From positions 2,480,001 through 2,544,000 of the forward strand of contig CM073895.1 in assembly GCA_037176705.1 (NCBI GenBank): 64,000 bases of DNA, written 5' to 3'. Positions 1 to 11,740 of this stretch are shown one piece after another. Each line of letters begins with the position of its first letter. The first letter of the stretch is position 1. Source of the stretch: Molossus alvarezi. Lineage: Eukaryota > Chordata > Mammalia > Chiroptera > Molossidae. The translations under genes were made by a program, and so were the position numbers. The notes below the pieces were generated by a model, which saw only the letters and a program-made list of their open reading frames with translations, had not been told where the DNA came from and did not search any database.

Positions 1-390
1 CATCTATTCATCTATCCATCCACCCATTCATCCATCCATCCATCCATCATCCAACCATCCATCATCCATCCATCCATCATCTAACTATCCATCATCTATC
101 CACCATCCATCCATCCATCCACTCATCCATCATCTATCATCCATTGATCCATCCATCCACCCATTCATCCATCCATCCATCATCCAACCATCCATCATCC
201 ATCCATCCATCCATCCATCAGCTAACCATCCATCATCTATCCACTATTCATCTATCCATCCATCCGCTCATCCACTCATCCACCATCCATCATCTATCCA
301 TCCATCATCTATCTACCATCCATCCATCCATCCATCCATCCACTCATCCATCATCCATCCATCTATATCCATCCATCCATTCATCTATCC
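1..390. repeat. CATC/ATCC tetranucleotide microsatellite
   Basis: Nearly uninterrupted CATC/ATCC units with scattered variants (CATT, CAACC, ATCT, CACT) run from the window edge to about 390. The array probably continues upstream of the window. A run of about 13 C follows at 391-403. An open frame crosses the array only because the 4-bp unit gives a His/Pro/Ser/Ile-rich periodic translation; it is not a gene. Confidence 0.95.
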
Positions 391-3300
391 ACCCCCCCCC
401 CCCATGGAGACATTCAGTGAGCCCTGATTGAACCACAGTCTTTGGTGAGGTTCTGGGGAAGCTTTAGTCATCCTTGGCTGTCATGGTCAAGTACGAGAGG
501 GGTGAGAAGGGCAAGACCAGCCAGGATGCTCACTGCTGGTCCCCACAGACCATGAAAGAGTGAGACAGGCCTCCAGTGCCCAGTGTCCAGCCAGGCTGCC
601 TCTCTCTTGCTGTGCAATGTCGGGCCGGTTCCCTAAGTGTTCTGCTTCAGTCCCCTCATCTATAAATGTGACTACTAGGGACTCGGTGGTGAGGCTCAGG
701 GTGACCTGCAGCTGGAGCAGCTGTCTGTAGGGGGCCGGCGATGTCTCCAGGGGAAGGGGAAGGGGACTCTGAGCCTCTCTGGTTCTCTGAGAGGTGTACA
801 TGGAAGTCAGTCCCGGAACAGTCTGCATTGTCACAGTGACGGGGACGCTGGGGGGGTCTGACGGTAATAGGGGCCTGGGCCTCGGAGCAGCTTCTCCCAA
901 GGTCATGGGCTGAAAGGCACACAAGTCCCAGCCCAGGGGGATGGAGCTGGGGGAGGAGACCCAGGTCCTTGGGGGCCATCTCGACCTGGCACTTTTCTTC
1001 CCCACCTGGGCTTCTGTTCACAAGGGGAGAGTCTAGGCAGCTGCCCTCAGCCCTGGGGGACGTGCTGGAGGGCTGAGGCGCCCATCCCCCACCTGCAGCA
1101 GCTCAGCTCCTGCTGGGCTGGTGCCCCTCACACGCTCTGCACTTGTCACCACCTCTGTGGCCAGAGAAAGGTTACGAGGGTGACACCTTGAGGGGGGCCT
1201 CACGTCAGCTCAGAGTCGCTTCCTGTGGGCAAACCTGGGCTCCCACCTGACCCCCGGCGAAGGCACCACCACAAGCGTTCGGTTTTGGTTGTTGGGGTTT
1301 TTTTATTTTCCAATCATTTCCGTGAACAACAACAAAGAAAACAACAGCAAGTACGAGTCCCGCTGAGAATGTCACAGCTGAGTCGGAGGTGGGGTCGGCC
1401 TTGAGGCACAGAGCTCTGGCTCCCACCGGCTTCTCGTCAGCCTCGGGTTCGAGCAAGTGTCTGGGTTGTGAGCGTTTTAACCACAGCAGCCCCAGGAGCG
1501 GGGGCAGCCTGGGGCCTACTGGGGGGCGGCAGGTGGAACCTGCAAACTGGGGGGACTTCAAGAGCCAGGCCAGGCGCCCTGCCTTCACCTGTCCGAACCG
1601 TCCCAGATGTTGGCATGTCGGTGGCTTTTCACAGGTGCCCTCCCCTGGGCATCGAGCTCTCGTTGGCCTCCAGGTCCGGCCAACAGTAGCAGGACAGGCG
1701 GTGGTCATTCCCACCCCCACAAGGGGCAGAAGCCCCGTGAGGCTGGGGCAGGGCTGAGCCCCGAGGGACTGTGCTTGTGCACGTGGGTCCCCGACGTGGT
1801 GCCCAGACAGGGTGCCCGGAAGGTCAGAGCTTTCACACCCAAATCACACCCGGACGACCTGCCTGACCTCTGCAGGGACCCACTCTAGCAAGTAGCTGCT
1901 TTTTCGACTCCAGCCCTCTCCTTGGAGGGTCAGGTGGGAGGGGCCCTGGGCCTGCGGTCGCCCGATCTTCCCGGCGGGTCCCAGTCCAGCCCGGTCCTAG
2001 CTTGGACCTGCCATCCAGCGGGCGCTGGCATCCCGTCTTGGCGCTCATGGGAAGTGGCAGCAAGGCCTGGGAGGCGGGGAGGTTTGCCTGGCGTGACAGG
2101 GTCGCTCACTTCCGGGTCCTCCTGCCGGGCAGGGTGGGCAGCGGGCACGGGCTTCCTCCGGGGGGAGCCTGCTGGGCACCCTGCGGGGAGGGACGCGGCC
2201 GGACTCGCCCGACCGGAGCGGCAGCTACCCCGCCATGCCCCTGGGGACATGGTGCTGGTCCTGGGTGTCCCGTCGCAGGCTGTCCACAGGAAAGGACCCC
2301 CAGCTACTCTTTCTCAGAGTTTTACCCGCTCTGGTGTCCTTCTGGGCTTGGCTAGGAGGAAATGACGAAGGCGGGGCCTCGGGTGACACTCGGGCTTCCC
2401 TGCGGGGACAGCTGTCAGAGCTCTGGGATGGGACCCGGGGCCCAGGGGAACCCTGGGAGGGGCCGGGTGAGCCTTGCGTCATTGCTGGGCGAGCCTCGCC
2501 CCCCTCCGCTGAAAGAGGCTGCTCCCCAGCCAAAGCCGGGCAGCCGGGCAGCCACTCGCCGGTGGCGCACATGGGAACCGTCCCTTTGTCCACGGCGAGG
2601 ACAGCGTTTCGAGGGCGCCTCTGTGAACAGGGCCCCAGCGCAGAGACTCAGCATTTGACGTCTCCGGACATGCTTGTGCCATTATAGCTCAAGACCGAGC
2701 CCCCTGGGCAAGGTGCCCACCTGCCACCCCCAGAAGGTGGTCCCCAAGAGGCCCACTCATCACAGCAGGCTGCCCAGCCGCTGGCCTGGGTCTGTGAGGA
2801 GAGCCCCTCCTGCTGTCCCCCGCCCGACCCAGGGCTCTGCAGTGACCGGGCCTTCTCCTTGGGGACGTGGGCACCCTCCGAGGCACACAGGTAGGCAGAG
2901 GGTTCTTGAGGGGAAGCACACAGCACCGTCCCCTGCTCCCTGCCTGAGCTGGTTCGTCCCTCAGGGGACCCTGGGCCACCCACCGAACATTCCTGACCGG
3001 CCAGGAGTCCGCACTTGCCCACGCGACTCGCCGGGAACGGGCCGGCTTCTGCCCGGCACCCACCGCCATCAGCACGTGGCCCTGCAGTGCCCAGTGCCAG
3101 GCAAGGCGCGGGCATGGGGCGCCACCCAGGCCGATGGAACTGTGCCGTAGCCGTGGGCCTCCACACTGCCAGGACACGGCTTCCTGGGTCCAAAGGGGAA
3201 ACAGAGGCAGGCCCCCAGGCCCCCGTGTTGTCAGATGGAGAAGTTGAAATTTCAGGGCAGGAAAGGCAACTGTGGTTCAGACAGTCTGGCCTCCTTCAGA

Positions 3301-5565
3301 GCCCCCTGGAGGCACGGCCACCCAGCCTTCCTTGAATGCTCCTGGTGACGGAGCTCTCACCCCTTTGCAAGGCTCCTCGCCACCTGGAGAGACGACTCGC
3401 CTACTGGTCCTAAGGTTCCACCAGACGCCCCATGGCCAGTCACCTTCTCACCGCCGATCACCCTGAGGGACCCTGTGTCTGAGCAGGTCTGTCTCCATTC
3501 ACCTGGTTCCCTGCAGACAGAGAGCTCGTTTGCATCACCTGTTTACTTCGACAGCTCAGGGCTGCAGCTCGTGGCCGACGAGGCCAACTGCAAACTTACT
3601 GTGGTGGACCAGACTTGTGCTTGGGGGGGAGCCCAGCCCCCCACAGCCCACTCAGACCGTAGGTTTTGGGGACCCAGTTTCTGCAGCCCGCTTGTCCTGT
3701 GTGCCCTTCCCATAACCAGGTGTGTGAGTCCCACTCCAGGGGACCTGGACACATCTCGCTCGGGGACATCAGCTCGGAGCTCTGCTTTGCCCTGTGTCAC
3801 CGCCGCCGTTCTGCCCAGTGTGGAGACTGCCGGTTGAGTCGCCCCCGGTGCAGTCCTGGACCGACGAGGCGAAGGGAGAAGGAAAGTGAGGGCAGGTGCA
3901 GGAGAGGAGGGAGCTGGCGGTGCCGCGTGGAGCTGGGCTCCGGGATCCGGGCTCCGGGCGCACACCCAGGGCCATGCACCATGGCAGCGCCGAGTGCCTG
4001 GGTATCTGAGGGAGATGATCTGTGCGCATCGGGACTCTCCGTGGACCCTGAGAACCTCGGGGGTTCACAAGGCATCTTACCCGAGCAACCTGTGGCCCGT
4101 GGCCCCAGAACAGTGCAGAGTGTGGTTTCTGGCTCGGCCTCTGAGCAGGAAGCTCCACTGGTCATTAACACAGGAACCAGGCCCTCGGTGTGGACGTGGG
4201 GCTGCGGCCCCGGGGTCCCTGTCAGGCACCTTGCAGCTTCCTCATCCTGGGCTGTGCTCTTCGGTCTGAGACCAACAGAACCTGGTCCGATCCCCCAAAC
4301 CGCACACCCACCGGCCTGGAACTGTTCAGTGGACACCAGGGTCCACCTGGACGTCCTAGGAGCCCCACCCAGCTCCTTCCAGGCACAAGCCCCAGAACAC
4401 GCTCCCTCTACCCCCCGCGTGAGCTCGGGGACAGGCTGGCCTCCATCTGGGGGAGCGGCTTCCCTGAGCTCCCTGGTTTTCCTAGCAGCCCCCTTGCTCC
4501 CTGCCCCATTTCCCCTCCCACCCCGAGCAGGTGGGGCCCCAGGCCCACGCCCTGCACCCTGGTGTTCTGTATGCCGGGCAGCTGGAGACCCCTCCCGCCA
4601 GCCACATTCCGCTGCAGGCTCATCACCAAGCCCCGTAATGCGAGTGAGGGCTGGGGTTTATGAGCTCATCCCGGCCCCCATCCGCACCCAGATGGGGGTG
4701 TTTCCAGAACACCCTGCCCGCCTCCTGCTGTCACAAGGGCCCTCTCTGTTCCCAAGCCTCGCAGATGCCACAGTCGTCACCAAGATGCGTGTGCACATGC
4801 GTGGCCCACGGCAGACCACACGGCTCGGGGGCCTGGGCTCCTGACTCTGAAACAGCTCGTTGGTCCTTAAGGAAGGGTGCGGGGCGAGGAGGGGCCTTCC
4901 CGGTGCCGCCCAGCTGTGGGAGGTGGACCCCGTGCCAGGGCCTGGGGGGGGGCGCGTCACAGCAACACAACCAGGGGGCCTAGGGCAGCCCGGGGCGCTC
5001 CGCCCGCACCCTCGGGATCCGGGAGGCGAGCCTGCGACAGGTCCCTGGGCTTTCCCACCTGCGCGCTCACCTGCCGGGCCAGGAAACAGGAGCACCACCC
5101 GGCAGAGCCCACACACTAGAAATGCAGGAAACCTCAAATGACGTGCAAAAAATGGTCAAGGTTAAGAGACACTTTCCATTCCTTTGCTTCATAACTCGGC
5201 ATTTCTGATGGGGGCGATTTCCAAGCTGGGGGAGCTGGCGAGCGACGAGGGGCACGGTTCTTCAAGGCCCAGGAGGGGGCATCAGGGCAGCTCCCTCTGG
5301 AGGCTCCGGGACCCCGGGCTCGCCCCCAGCTGAAGCCGGGGTTTGGACTCGGACCAGGCAGGTGCTAAGTTTGGAGAAGGACTGGAGGACGGGGTCAGTG
5401 CTCCACCTGGAAGGAAGGGGTTAACCAAGGCCTCCTCTGTCCCCCAGAAAGTCAACCGGGGTGCTCACCAGGGACAAGGGACCATTCAGATGCTCAGGGC
5501 TTGGGACCAGGTCTCCTGGGCTGAGGCGGAGGGACCTCTCCCACGAGTGACCAGGCTCCGAGCTG

Positions 5566-5685
5566 AGGCCCTGCACCCCGAGAGGGGAGGGCCAGGTGGG
5601 AGGCCCTGTACCCCGAGAGGGGAGGGCCAGGTGGGAGGCCCTGCACCCCGAGAGGGGAGGGCCAGGTGGGAGGCCCCGCACCATG
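5566..5685. repeat. 35-bp tandem repeat, three copies plus a partial
   Basis: Units begin at 5566, 5601 and 5636 with a partial fourth from 5671. Each starts AGGCCCTG and continues through CCCCGAGAGGGGAGGGCCAG. The copies are almost identical, so the expansion looks recent. The period is not a multiple of three, so the repeat reads through all frames and produces artefactual open frames on both strands. Confidence 0.9.
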
Positions 5686-6381
5686 TCCCATGGGGGGCAG
5701 CCAGCCGTGGCCATGTCCAGACACCCCCGACAGAACGGGAGCTGTTCACCAGGCTCAGGGAAGTTTAGGAGAACATGGGTCCAGTACAAATACCTGCGGG
5801 GCTGTCGAGCGGAAAAGAGGGAGGCTTGTTCTGCAGGGGCGGAGCGCGGAAGGTTCCAGAAGGCAGGGTCTGTTCGTGCAGAGATACTCCCGGTGTTGCA
5901 TCGGGGTCAACGGCAGACCAGGCACCCCTGTGCCCACAGGGGTGGACTTGCTGAGACACTGCATCACGGAAGGGCTTGGGCACGGGGGCCATGGGATGAG
6001 CCCGGAACCTTCCAGCCGTCCTGACTGTTCTTCCCGCCCCCAAAACAAGTCCTGTGAGGGCCTGCAGGGCCGGGCCAGCTCTGTGGGTGACAGAGGCAGG
6101 GCAGCAGAGCTGTAGTGGACGGGGGCCCCTGGCGAGGAGTCTGCGGGGCAGAATGCAGGGGCCTGGCTCGGGGTCCCCAAGCCTGCCTTTGAACCAGCAC
6201 AGGGGTGGCGCAGACCCGTCCCTACCGGGGACATGTGAGGAGGGGGCAGGGCAGGGCCCCGGAAGGTGGTTCATGGGGCTGTGGGGGGCTGCGGGCCACC
6301 TGGGGTCAGTTCCTCGTTGCAGCAGATTTGTCTTTTCCCAAGACACACTCACTGCCCCCCACAACCACCTGAGTGTCACCC

Positions 6382-6421
6382 CTGACACACACACACACGT
6401 GTGCACACACACACACGTGCA
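6382..6421. repeat. CA/GT dinucleotide tract
   Basis: Imperfect CACACA and ACGTGTGCACAC alternation in intron 3; simple sequence with alternating purine-pyrimidine character. Confidence 0.85.
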
Positions 6422-6458
6422 AACTGGGTAGAGAGGAGCTTCCAGGCACTTAGAACAG

Positions 6459-6497
<39 letters not shown>

Positions 6498-6512
6498 CTA
6501 GTTAGTTAGTTA
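6459..6512. repeat. TTAG tetranucleotide microsatellite
   Basis: About 13 tandem GTTA/TTAG units with a single CTAG interruption near 6498. It resembles but is not telomeric DNA, because the unit is TTAG rather than TTAGGG. Confidence 0.95.
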
Positions 6513-7665
6513 CATGACTCTTCTTCCAGGGGTGTCTGGGGAGACAGGCCCCAAGGCCTGGGAGGACGCCCCTGAGCCAGCGGGAGCCCAGAGCATTGAG
6601 GTCCCAGGCGCTGAGCCAGATGGGGGCTGGGTGGTGGGTGACAGAGGGACACACAGACAGCAGGGACCCACGGAGCAGGAGGGGAGGCCGCCCGGGCCCT
6701 GCCCGCACCTCTGAGGCGGGGACCGCAGGGAAGCCCACCCCCACCCGGTCCCTCTTCCTCCTCAAACAGAGGAAGGCGGTGGGGCCCCGTGGAGGTGCCA
6801 CTAACCACAGGTTTTGTCTGGTGGGTCTTTTCGACAGGTTTCCTGCAGTTGGGGTGGGAGGTGAGAGGAGGGGCCTGAGAGGCCCTCGGGCGGGGGAGGG
6901 GCCCTCCACGTGGCCTGTGCCCCCCGCCAGCCCACAGGGCCTGCCCACGGGCACAGAGAGGCCTTCCAGGCACTGGGCTGCAGGGGCTGAGGGCTGGGGG
7001 CTGGGACTGGACCCAGAGCCGCTGCCACAGAGTCCCTCCCACCTGCCCTCTCCTGTCTCCATCCTCCCCAGACCCTGGTTCCCCCACACCCCCTCCAGAA
7101 TTGGGCCCGTTTGGAGGACCCTCAGCACCAGCCCTTGGGGATGTGATTACAGGACAGGCTGCATGGGTCCCGCAGGGGCCATGCCTTTGAACACGCAGAC
7201 AGATTAGAGGTGGGTGCTGTGCCTCCCACAGCAAGGCAGCCGCCGCCCCAAAACTTCGTGGGGCCCTTATTGAGAAAGTGGCCATGGATATTTGGGGACC
7301 CCACGAACTATTTACCCTGACTCTCTGGCCAGAGGTGTCTCCAGGCTTCAGGGCACAGCCTGCTGGTCTTCCAGGCCCTTACGGTTCACAGCAGGGCACT
7401 CAGGAGCACCTCCAGAAATGCCCCGGTACCTAGAATGGGCCTCCTGTTGGGCTGGGACAGGTCACTACCCAGCCCTGACCCCTCTGGGTCCTTCTGACGT
7501 TCTGCTCGCATCACCTGCTCAGTTGGACACACCTACCCACCAGGACCTCAGTGTGACCGCGGCCTCAGCGCCTCCCATGATTTCTGCGCCGAGCTGAAAT
7601 TTCTGTTCCCCCCCTGCTGTGCCCACGGCTCTGGCTGGGACCCCAGGGGCACTGGACGAGCAGGT

Positions 7666-7683
7666 GGGGTGGGGTGGGGTGGG
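7666..7683 (+). other. G-quadruplex-forming sequence
   Basis: Four G-runs separated by single T residues (GGGGTGGGGTGGGGTGGG) on the coding strand of intron 3. Runs of at least three G with 1-nt loops are the most stable class of parallel quadruplex in DNA or nascent RNA. No nearby feature indicates a specific role. Confidence 0.8.
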
Positions 7684-8267
7684 ACCCAGCCTGCGGCTCC
7701 CCTCACGAGAGCGGGGACAGCAGTCAGGTCTCTGGGCAAGGAGCCGCTCAGACGTGGCCCTGAGGCTGCCAGCCTGCGCCGTCGAGAGCGTGGGAAAAAC
7801 GTCAGTAACCGTGGCCCCTCGGGCACAAGAGAGGCTGCGTGGCAGCAGGCCACGGTGTCAGCTGAAACCTTCCACTTTGCAGAAGGAGAAATAGCTCTCT
7901 GACTTTCAGGGTGATGTGCTCGTGGGTGTGAGCGCACACACTCACCGAGCTCACACGCAACCACACACCCGACACCTTACCTTCCGAGTATGTGTGCCGC
8001 CCTGCAGCCCGCTCTCAGCAGAGGGCTCTGCCTTGTCACACGTGGGCCAGCTCTGCTGGGGAGCATCCGCAGTGCTGGGCCAGCGATCTGCTGGGTGAGG
8101 AGAGAGAACGCCCCCTCCACGGGGCTCCCAGGGCGCTGGGTGGGTGAGCCGGGGGACCGGGGGCCTCATGATGTCCTGATGCTGAGCATCCTGCTACTCC
8201 GAGCCCGAGAGGCCAGTTCCTCTCGCGGAGGATGCCTCTGACCCGCTCGGTTCTCCTTCCTGGGCAG

Positions 8268-8402
8268 GTCTCCGAAGACCTGGGCGGCGAGAAGTTCTGC
8301 GTGGATGCCAGTCAGGCCGGCGCCGGCAGCTGGCTCAAGTACATCCGTGTGGCGTGCTCCTGTGACGACCAGAACCTCACCATGTGTCAGATCAACGAGC
8401 AG
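8268..8402 (+). CDS. PRDM16: PRDM16 coding exon 4 (PR/SET domain part)
   Basis: Forty-five codons in phase 0 at both ends, acceptor CAG at 8265-8267 and donor GTAGGT from 8403. The product begins VSEDLGGEK and includes GAGSWLKYIRVACSCDDQNL. It aligns with human PRDM16 from about residue 147, with conservative changes (I to V at the first residue, N to S, S to N). This is part of the PR domain, a SET-related fold; PRDM16 and its paralogue MECOM (PRDM3) are reported H3K9 monomethyltransferases. The start codon and the first part of the domain lie upstream of the window. The only likely alternative assignment is MECOM, but the whole exon set matches PRDM16 better. Confidence 0.97.
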
Positions 8403-9119
8403 GTAGGTGGGGGGCCTCTGCCCCGCCGCTGGCCTGGCGGCCTTGGCACCGAGGTGGAGAGGTGTGTGGGTGCCGAGGGGAAAGTTCTGCCGACCTCTGC
8501 CACGTGCTCTTGCCAAGCCCGTCCTGCCGTGGCTGTGTGGCTCTTGGTCAGTGCAGGGGGCACTGTACTGGGAGCTCGGCGGCGCTCCATCGGGGCCTTC
8601 GGTCCTTGGCCTCCGGGGGCCAGCAGGCTCCGCACCTGCAGGGCCCAGGCTCCCTGCCGGCGCCATGGCCGGGAGGCACGGGAGAAGCAAGACCAGGACA
8701 TGCTGGACACTGTCTAGATGGAGCTGTTGAGCCAAGTCCTCGGGAAGGGTCCGCACGGACCATCCGAGAGGCAGACGCGGTTCCAGCCACCCAAAACCCG
8801 AGACCCGCTGTGGCAGCAGGTCCGGCCTGCGTTGGCGATCCACCCACCGTGGGTGTCCGGTCCACCCCTGGGCTGCGGGCATCCTGGCCTGGCTCCACGT
8901 GGCAGGCACCCAGACCCACCCGCTGACCAGGATGAAGGTGCCGCGCCGCGTTCCTTTGGACCAGGAGGGTGGCGCCCGTGCCCGGAGCAGCTCTGCCGAC
9001 GGCTTTGATCACAAGTTTGCTCCGCTCCGGAGCCAGCCCCTCGGGCCACGTTTTCCCTGTGTTCCCAGAGGACCGGGTTCCCGAGGAGCTGGGGGGCCCA
9101 GCCCCTTCCATCAGAGCTG

Positions 9120-9310
9120 TTTGCTTTTGCCTGTAATATCTTGGGGTTACACATGAGATTTCATTTGCAGAAAGGATTCCATTGCTTTCAAAGATGTTTG
9201 CGGAGACCACTAACAAAGGGCACATTCTCACGTCGCCTGTGCAAACCATTAACATCAGGCTCCGGGCTCTTGACGTTACAGGAGCGGTTTGGCATTAATA
9301 AAGGCAGGGC
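9120..9310. promoter_or_regulatory. AT-rich island, candidate conserved non-coding element
   Basis: An AT-rich block in a GC-rich intron with several homeodomain-like TAAT/ATTA cores, including CCATTAACATC and GGCATTAATAAAGG. Such islands in PRDM16 introns often mark developmental enhancers, but I infer this only from base composition and motif content. Confidence 0.3.
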
Positions 9311-11639
9311 ACGCGACCAGGGCGGTCCCCAGGACCCCCGGGGTCTGGCGGGCGACTCTCCCTCATCTGCCCGGTGTCCCGGCGGGGACCAGCCTGCACC
9401 AAGCAGGGCTCCGTGGGACACAAGCTGGTGCCGGACACCGCGAGGCTGGATTCCCCCTCTGCTGATGGGACATCCGGGACTTTCTGTTAGAACCCAAGAT
9501 TTTGAAAATGACTTGTATTCCGAATGCAAAAGAAAATGCAGATGTAAAGCTAAAAAATAATCCTAAGAGTTGGAACAGAACCTGAAAAACAGTTTCCCTT
9601 CGAGATGACGCATCGTGAGCGGCGGGGAGTTGGACGGACGGTGCAGAGGGAGCCGGTCTCCTCGCCCTGTGCTTGGGGAGCCCGCGTGTCCTGTGCCGTG
9701 GACGGCACACCCCGGGGCCCGGCCAGGGCGGCGCGTTCCTGACCCACGGGACAGAGCACCACAGCACCCAGGTTCCCATTTAGGAAGAACGTGAGCAGGG
9801 AAGCTGTCTCGGTGTGGCTGTGGCGAGCTTGCGGAAAAGGGAACAGATGTATGACCTTCTCAGGGAGCCGCTGCCTCCAAACATCTTTGTTTCGTTGTTA
9901 CTGTTTCAGCGGAGTGTTTACTTCAGCGCCACGTCGGGCTGAAATGGAACCGACTGCTCTGCCTGCTCTTTTCACCATCAGGACTGGGGGCAGAAATGCT
10001 TTCCACCGGGAGGGAGCCCCAGGCCCGAAGTCTTACTGAGCCTCTTGCATTTAACACCATGCCCCCCCGCCCGCCCGCCCGAGCCTGTCTGCGCAGAAGC
10101 TCGGTCCACTCAGAAGCAGGCCTGGCTGTCACTGAGACCCAGCGGAATGCCACTGTTCCTCTGGACGGCTCGGCACCTGCTGGGTGTTTCTGTCCAACAC
10201 GGCCTCGGGGGATGATGTTCCCCATTTTAGGGCACAAGCTCGGGGGGAGGTGGGGTGCGCATCTGAGCAAATGCAACGCGGCAGTCGTCAATGCAGAGAG
10301 TTCTGCACCTGGAGCTCGTCAAAGCCGTAGCCCTCCGAGGGACGGAGGAGCCCTCACGGGGCACCTCCTCGGGCCGCGTGGAGGTTCCTGGTGTCACGGG
10401 GCACCCAGGGCTCCCCTCCGCCCACAGGGCCTTGGCTGGCCGTTGAGCCTTGTGTGTCCAGACGGGCTCTGAGCAGCTAGTGACTTCTCAGCTCACGTCG
10501 TGGGCTCTCGGGAGCCCGGGCACAGTGAGCGTCGGGCCAGGCCTGTTCCCTGGAGCCTGCTGGGACTGCCGCCCAGCCGCCCCGGCACACCCCAGCCCAC
10601 CCTGGTACCGCCAGCTCCTACTTGGGGGGTCGGGCAGGGGAAGAGGTGCAGGAGACAATGAGCCGGGGCGGGAAGGACCTCAGTGAGTGTCCTCAGGTTC
10701 TCTGAGAGCTACAGCAGCAGGCGACCTCCTTGCCATGGGAGGTCATCTCCGAGGCCCCAACACCTCCCTCCCAGGCAGCGCCGGCCTCCGGTTCCAAGTG
10801 GAGTCGGCCCCCTTCTCCATGGACCGCGTGGTCCCCTGGGTGTGGGACTGTAGGGCTGTGCCCACACCGCCCCCTCTGGGTTCTCCTCTTGGTCCCCTGT
10901 GACCTGAGCAGTCCACTGCCTCTCCGGTGCCCATCTTGGCTCTGGGTGGGGGGCCCAGGGCAGCACAGGCCACACTGGGCCATGGATTCCTCCTGGACAT
11001 GACCCCCCCTAAAAGGTGACTTGGTTTGCTACCCATGCAGGGCCCACGGGCGGTCCCAGGGCCACATAAGCTTAGGGCTACCGAGAGCAGAAGGTCCACA
11101 GCAGGTAGCTGGGGACCCCGGGTCTTCCTCTGGGACCCCTGGGTGGTTGGGCCACAGCCGGGGAGCCCCGGGAGCTTGCGTTCACCTTCGCAGCTTAGCC
11201 CGAACGGGCGCGGAGAGCCTGGCCCCTCAACCCCGCCCTGCTTCCTTCTCCCCCAGTCGTGAGCAGGCGAGTCGGCCTGAGACGTTTCGGGGAAACCAGG
11301 CGGGCTGTGTCCCTGGCCCCGTTCTGGTGTCAGAAGGAAAACAAGACCGTGTCACTGGAGCCCACAGGGGACGGAAGGCGGGAGGGGGCTCCTCGTCACC
11401 CAACAGGGCAAGGATGTTGGTGGCCAGGTGGCAAGTGGCTCTGGGGCTGAGGGTGGTGTGACATGGAGCTGGGGTCACACACACGTTGGGGAGCAGGGCT
11501 TGGGGCGCCGGAGGGCTTGAGGCCCACGCTGCCCCCCTCCCCAGGGCTGGCCGGGCAGCAGGAAGACCCACATCAGCAGCACATTCCAGGGGCCGAGTGA
11601 GGGGCTCCGGCTGAGCCGGGGGCTGGCCTCCCCAAAGTG

Positions 11640-11740
11640 GAAGCAGACGAAGCTGATCTCCTTTTCCGTGTCAAACAAAGGCATTTCATTAGCAGATTAG
11701 CCGACTGATAACCACGCGGCCCCCGCATGAGCCAGCACGG
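11640..11740. promoter_or_regulatory. AT-rich island with homeodomain and GATA-like motifs
   Basis: Contains CATTTCATTAGCAGATTAGC and ACTGATAACC, giving closely spaced ATTAG homeodomain cores and a GATAA site in an otherwise GC-rich intron. It is a candidate enhancer core, inferred from motif density. Confidence 0.3.

Larger units (their letters stand above)
404..8267 (+). other. PRDM16: PRDM16 intron 3, distal part
   Basis: Non-coding sequence ahead of the first recognisable exon at 8268, which has an acceptor (TGGGCAG) at 8261-8267. The stretch is GC-rich with scattered CpG. It holds a 35-bp tandem repeat (5566-5680), a CA/GT tract (6382-6421), a TTAG tetranucleotide array (6459-6512) and a strong G-quadruplex sequence (7666-7683). 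Many open frames occur on both strands because stop codons are rare in GC-rich DNA. None matches a protein I recognise or sits between credible splice sites. Confidence 0.8.

Noticed and set aside
3666..4844. 392-codon open frame in intron 3
   Set aside because: No known protein similarity, no start context or splice pattern; composition-driven.
6459..6512. Interstitial telomeric repeat
   Set aside because: The unit is TTAG, not TTAGGG; an ordinary tetranucleotide microsatellite.
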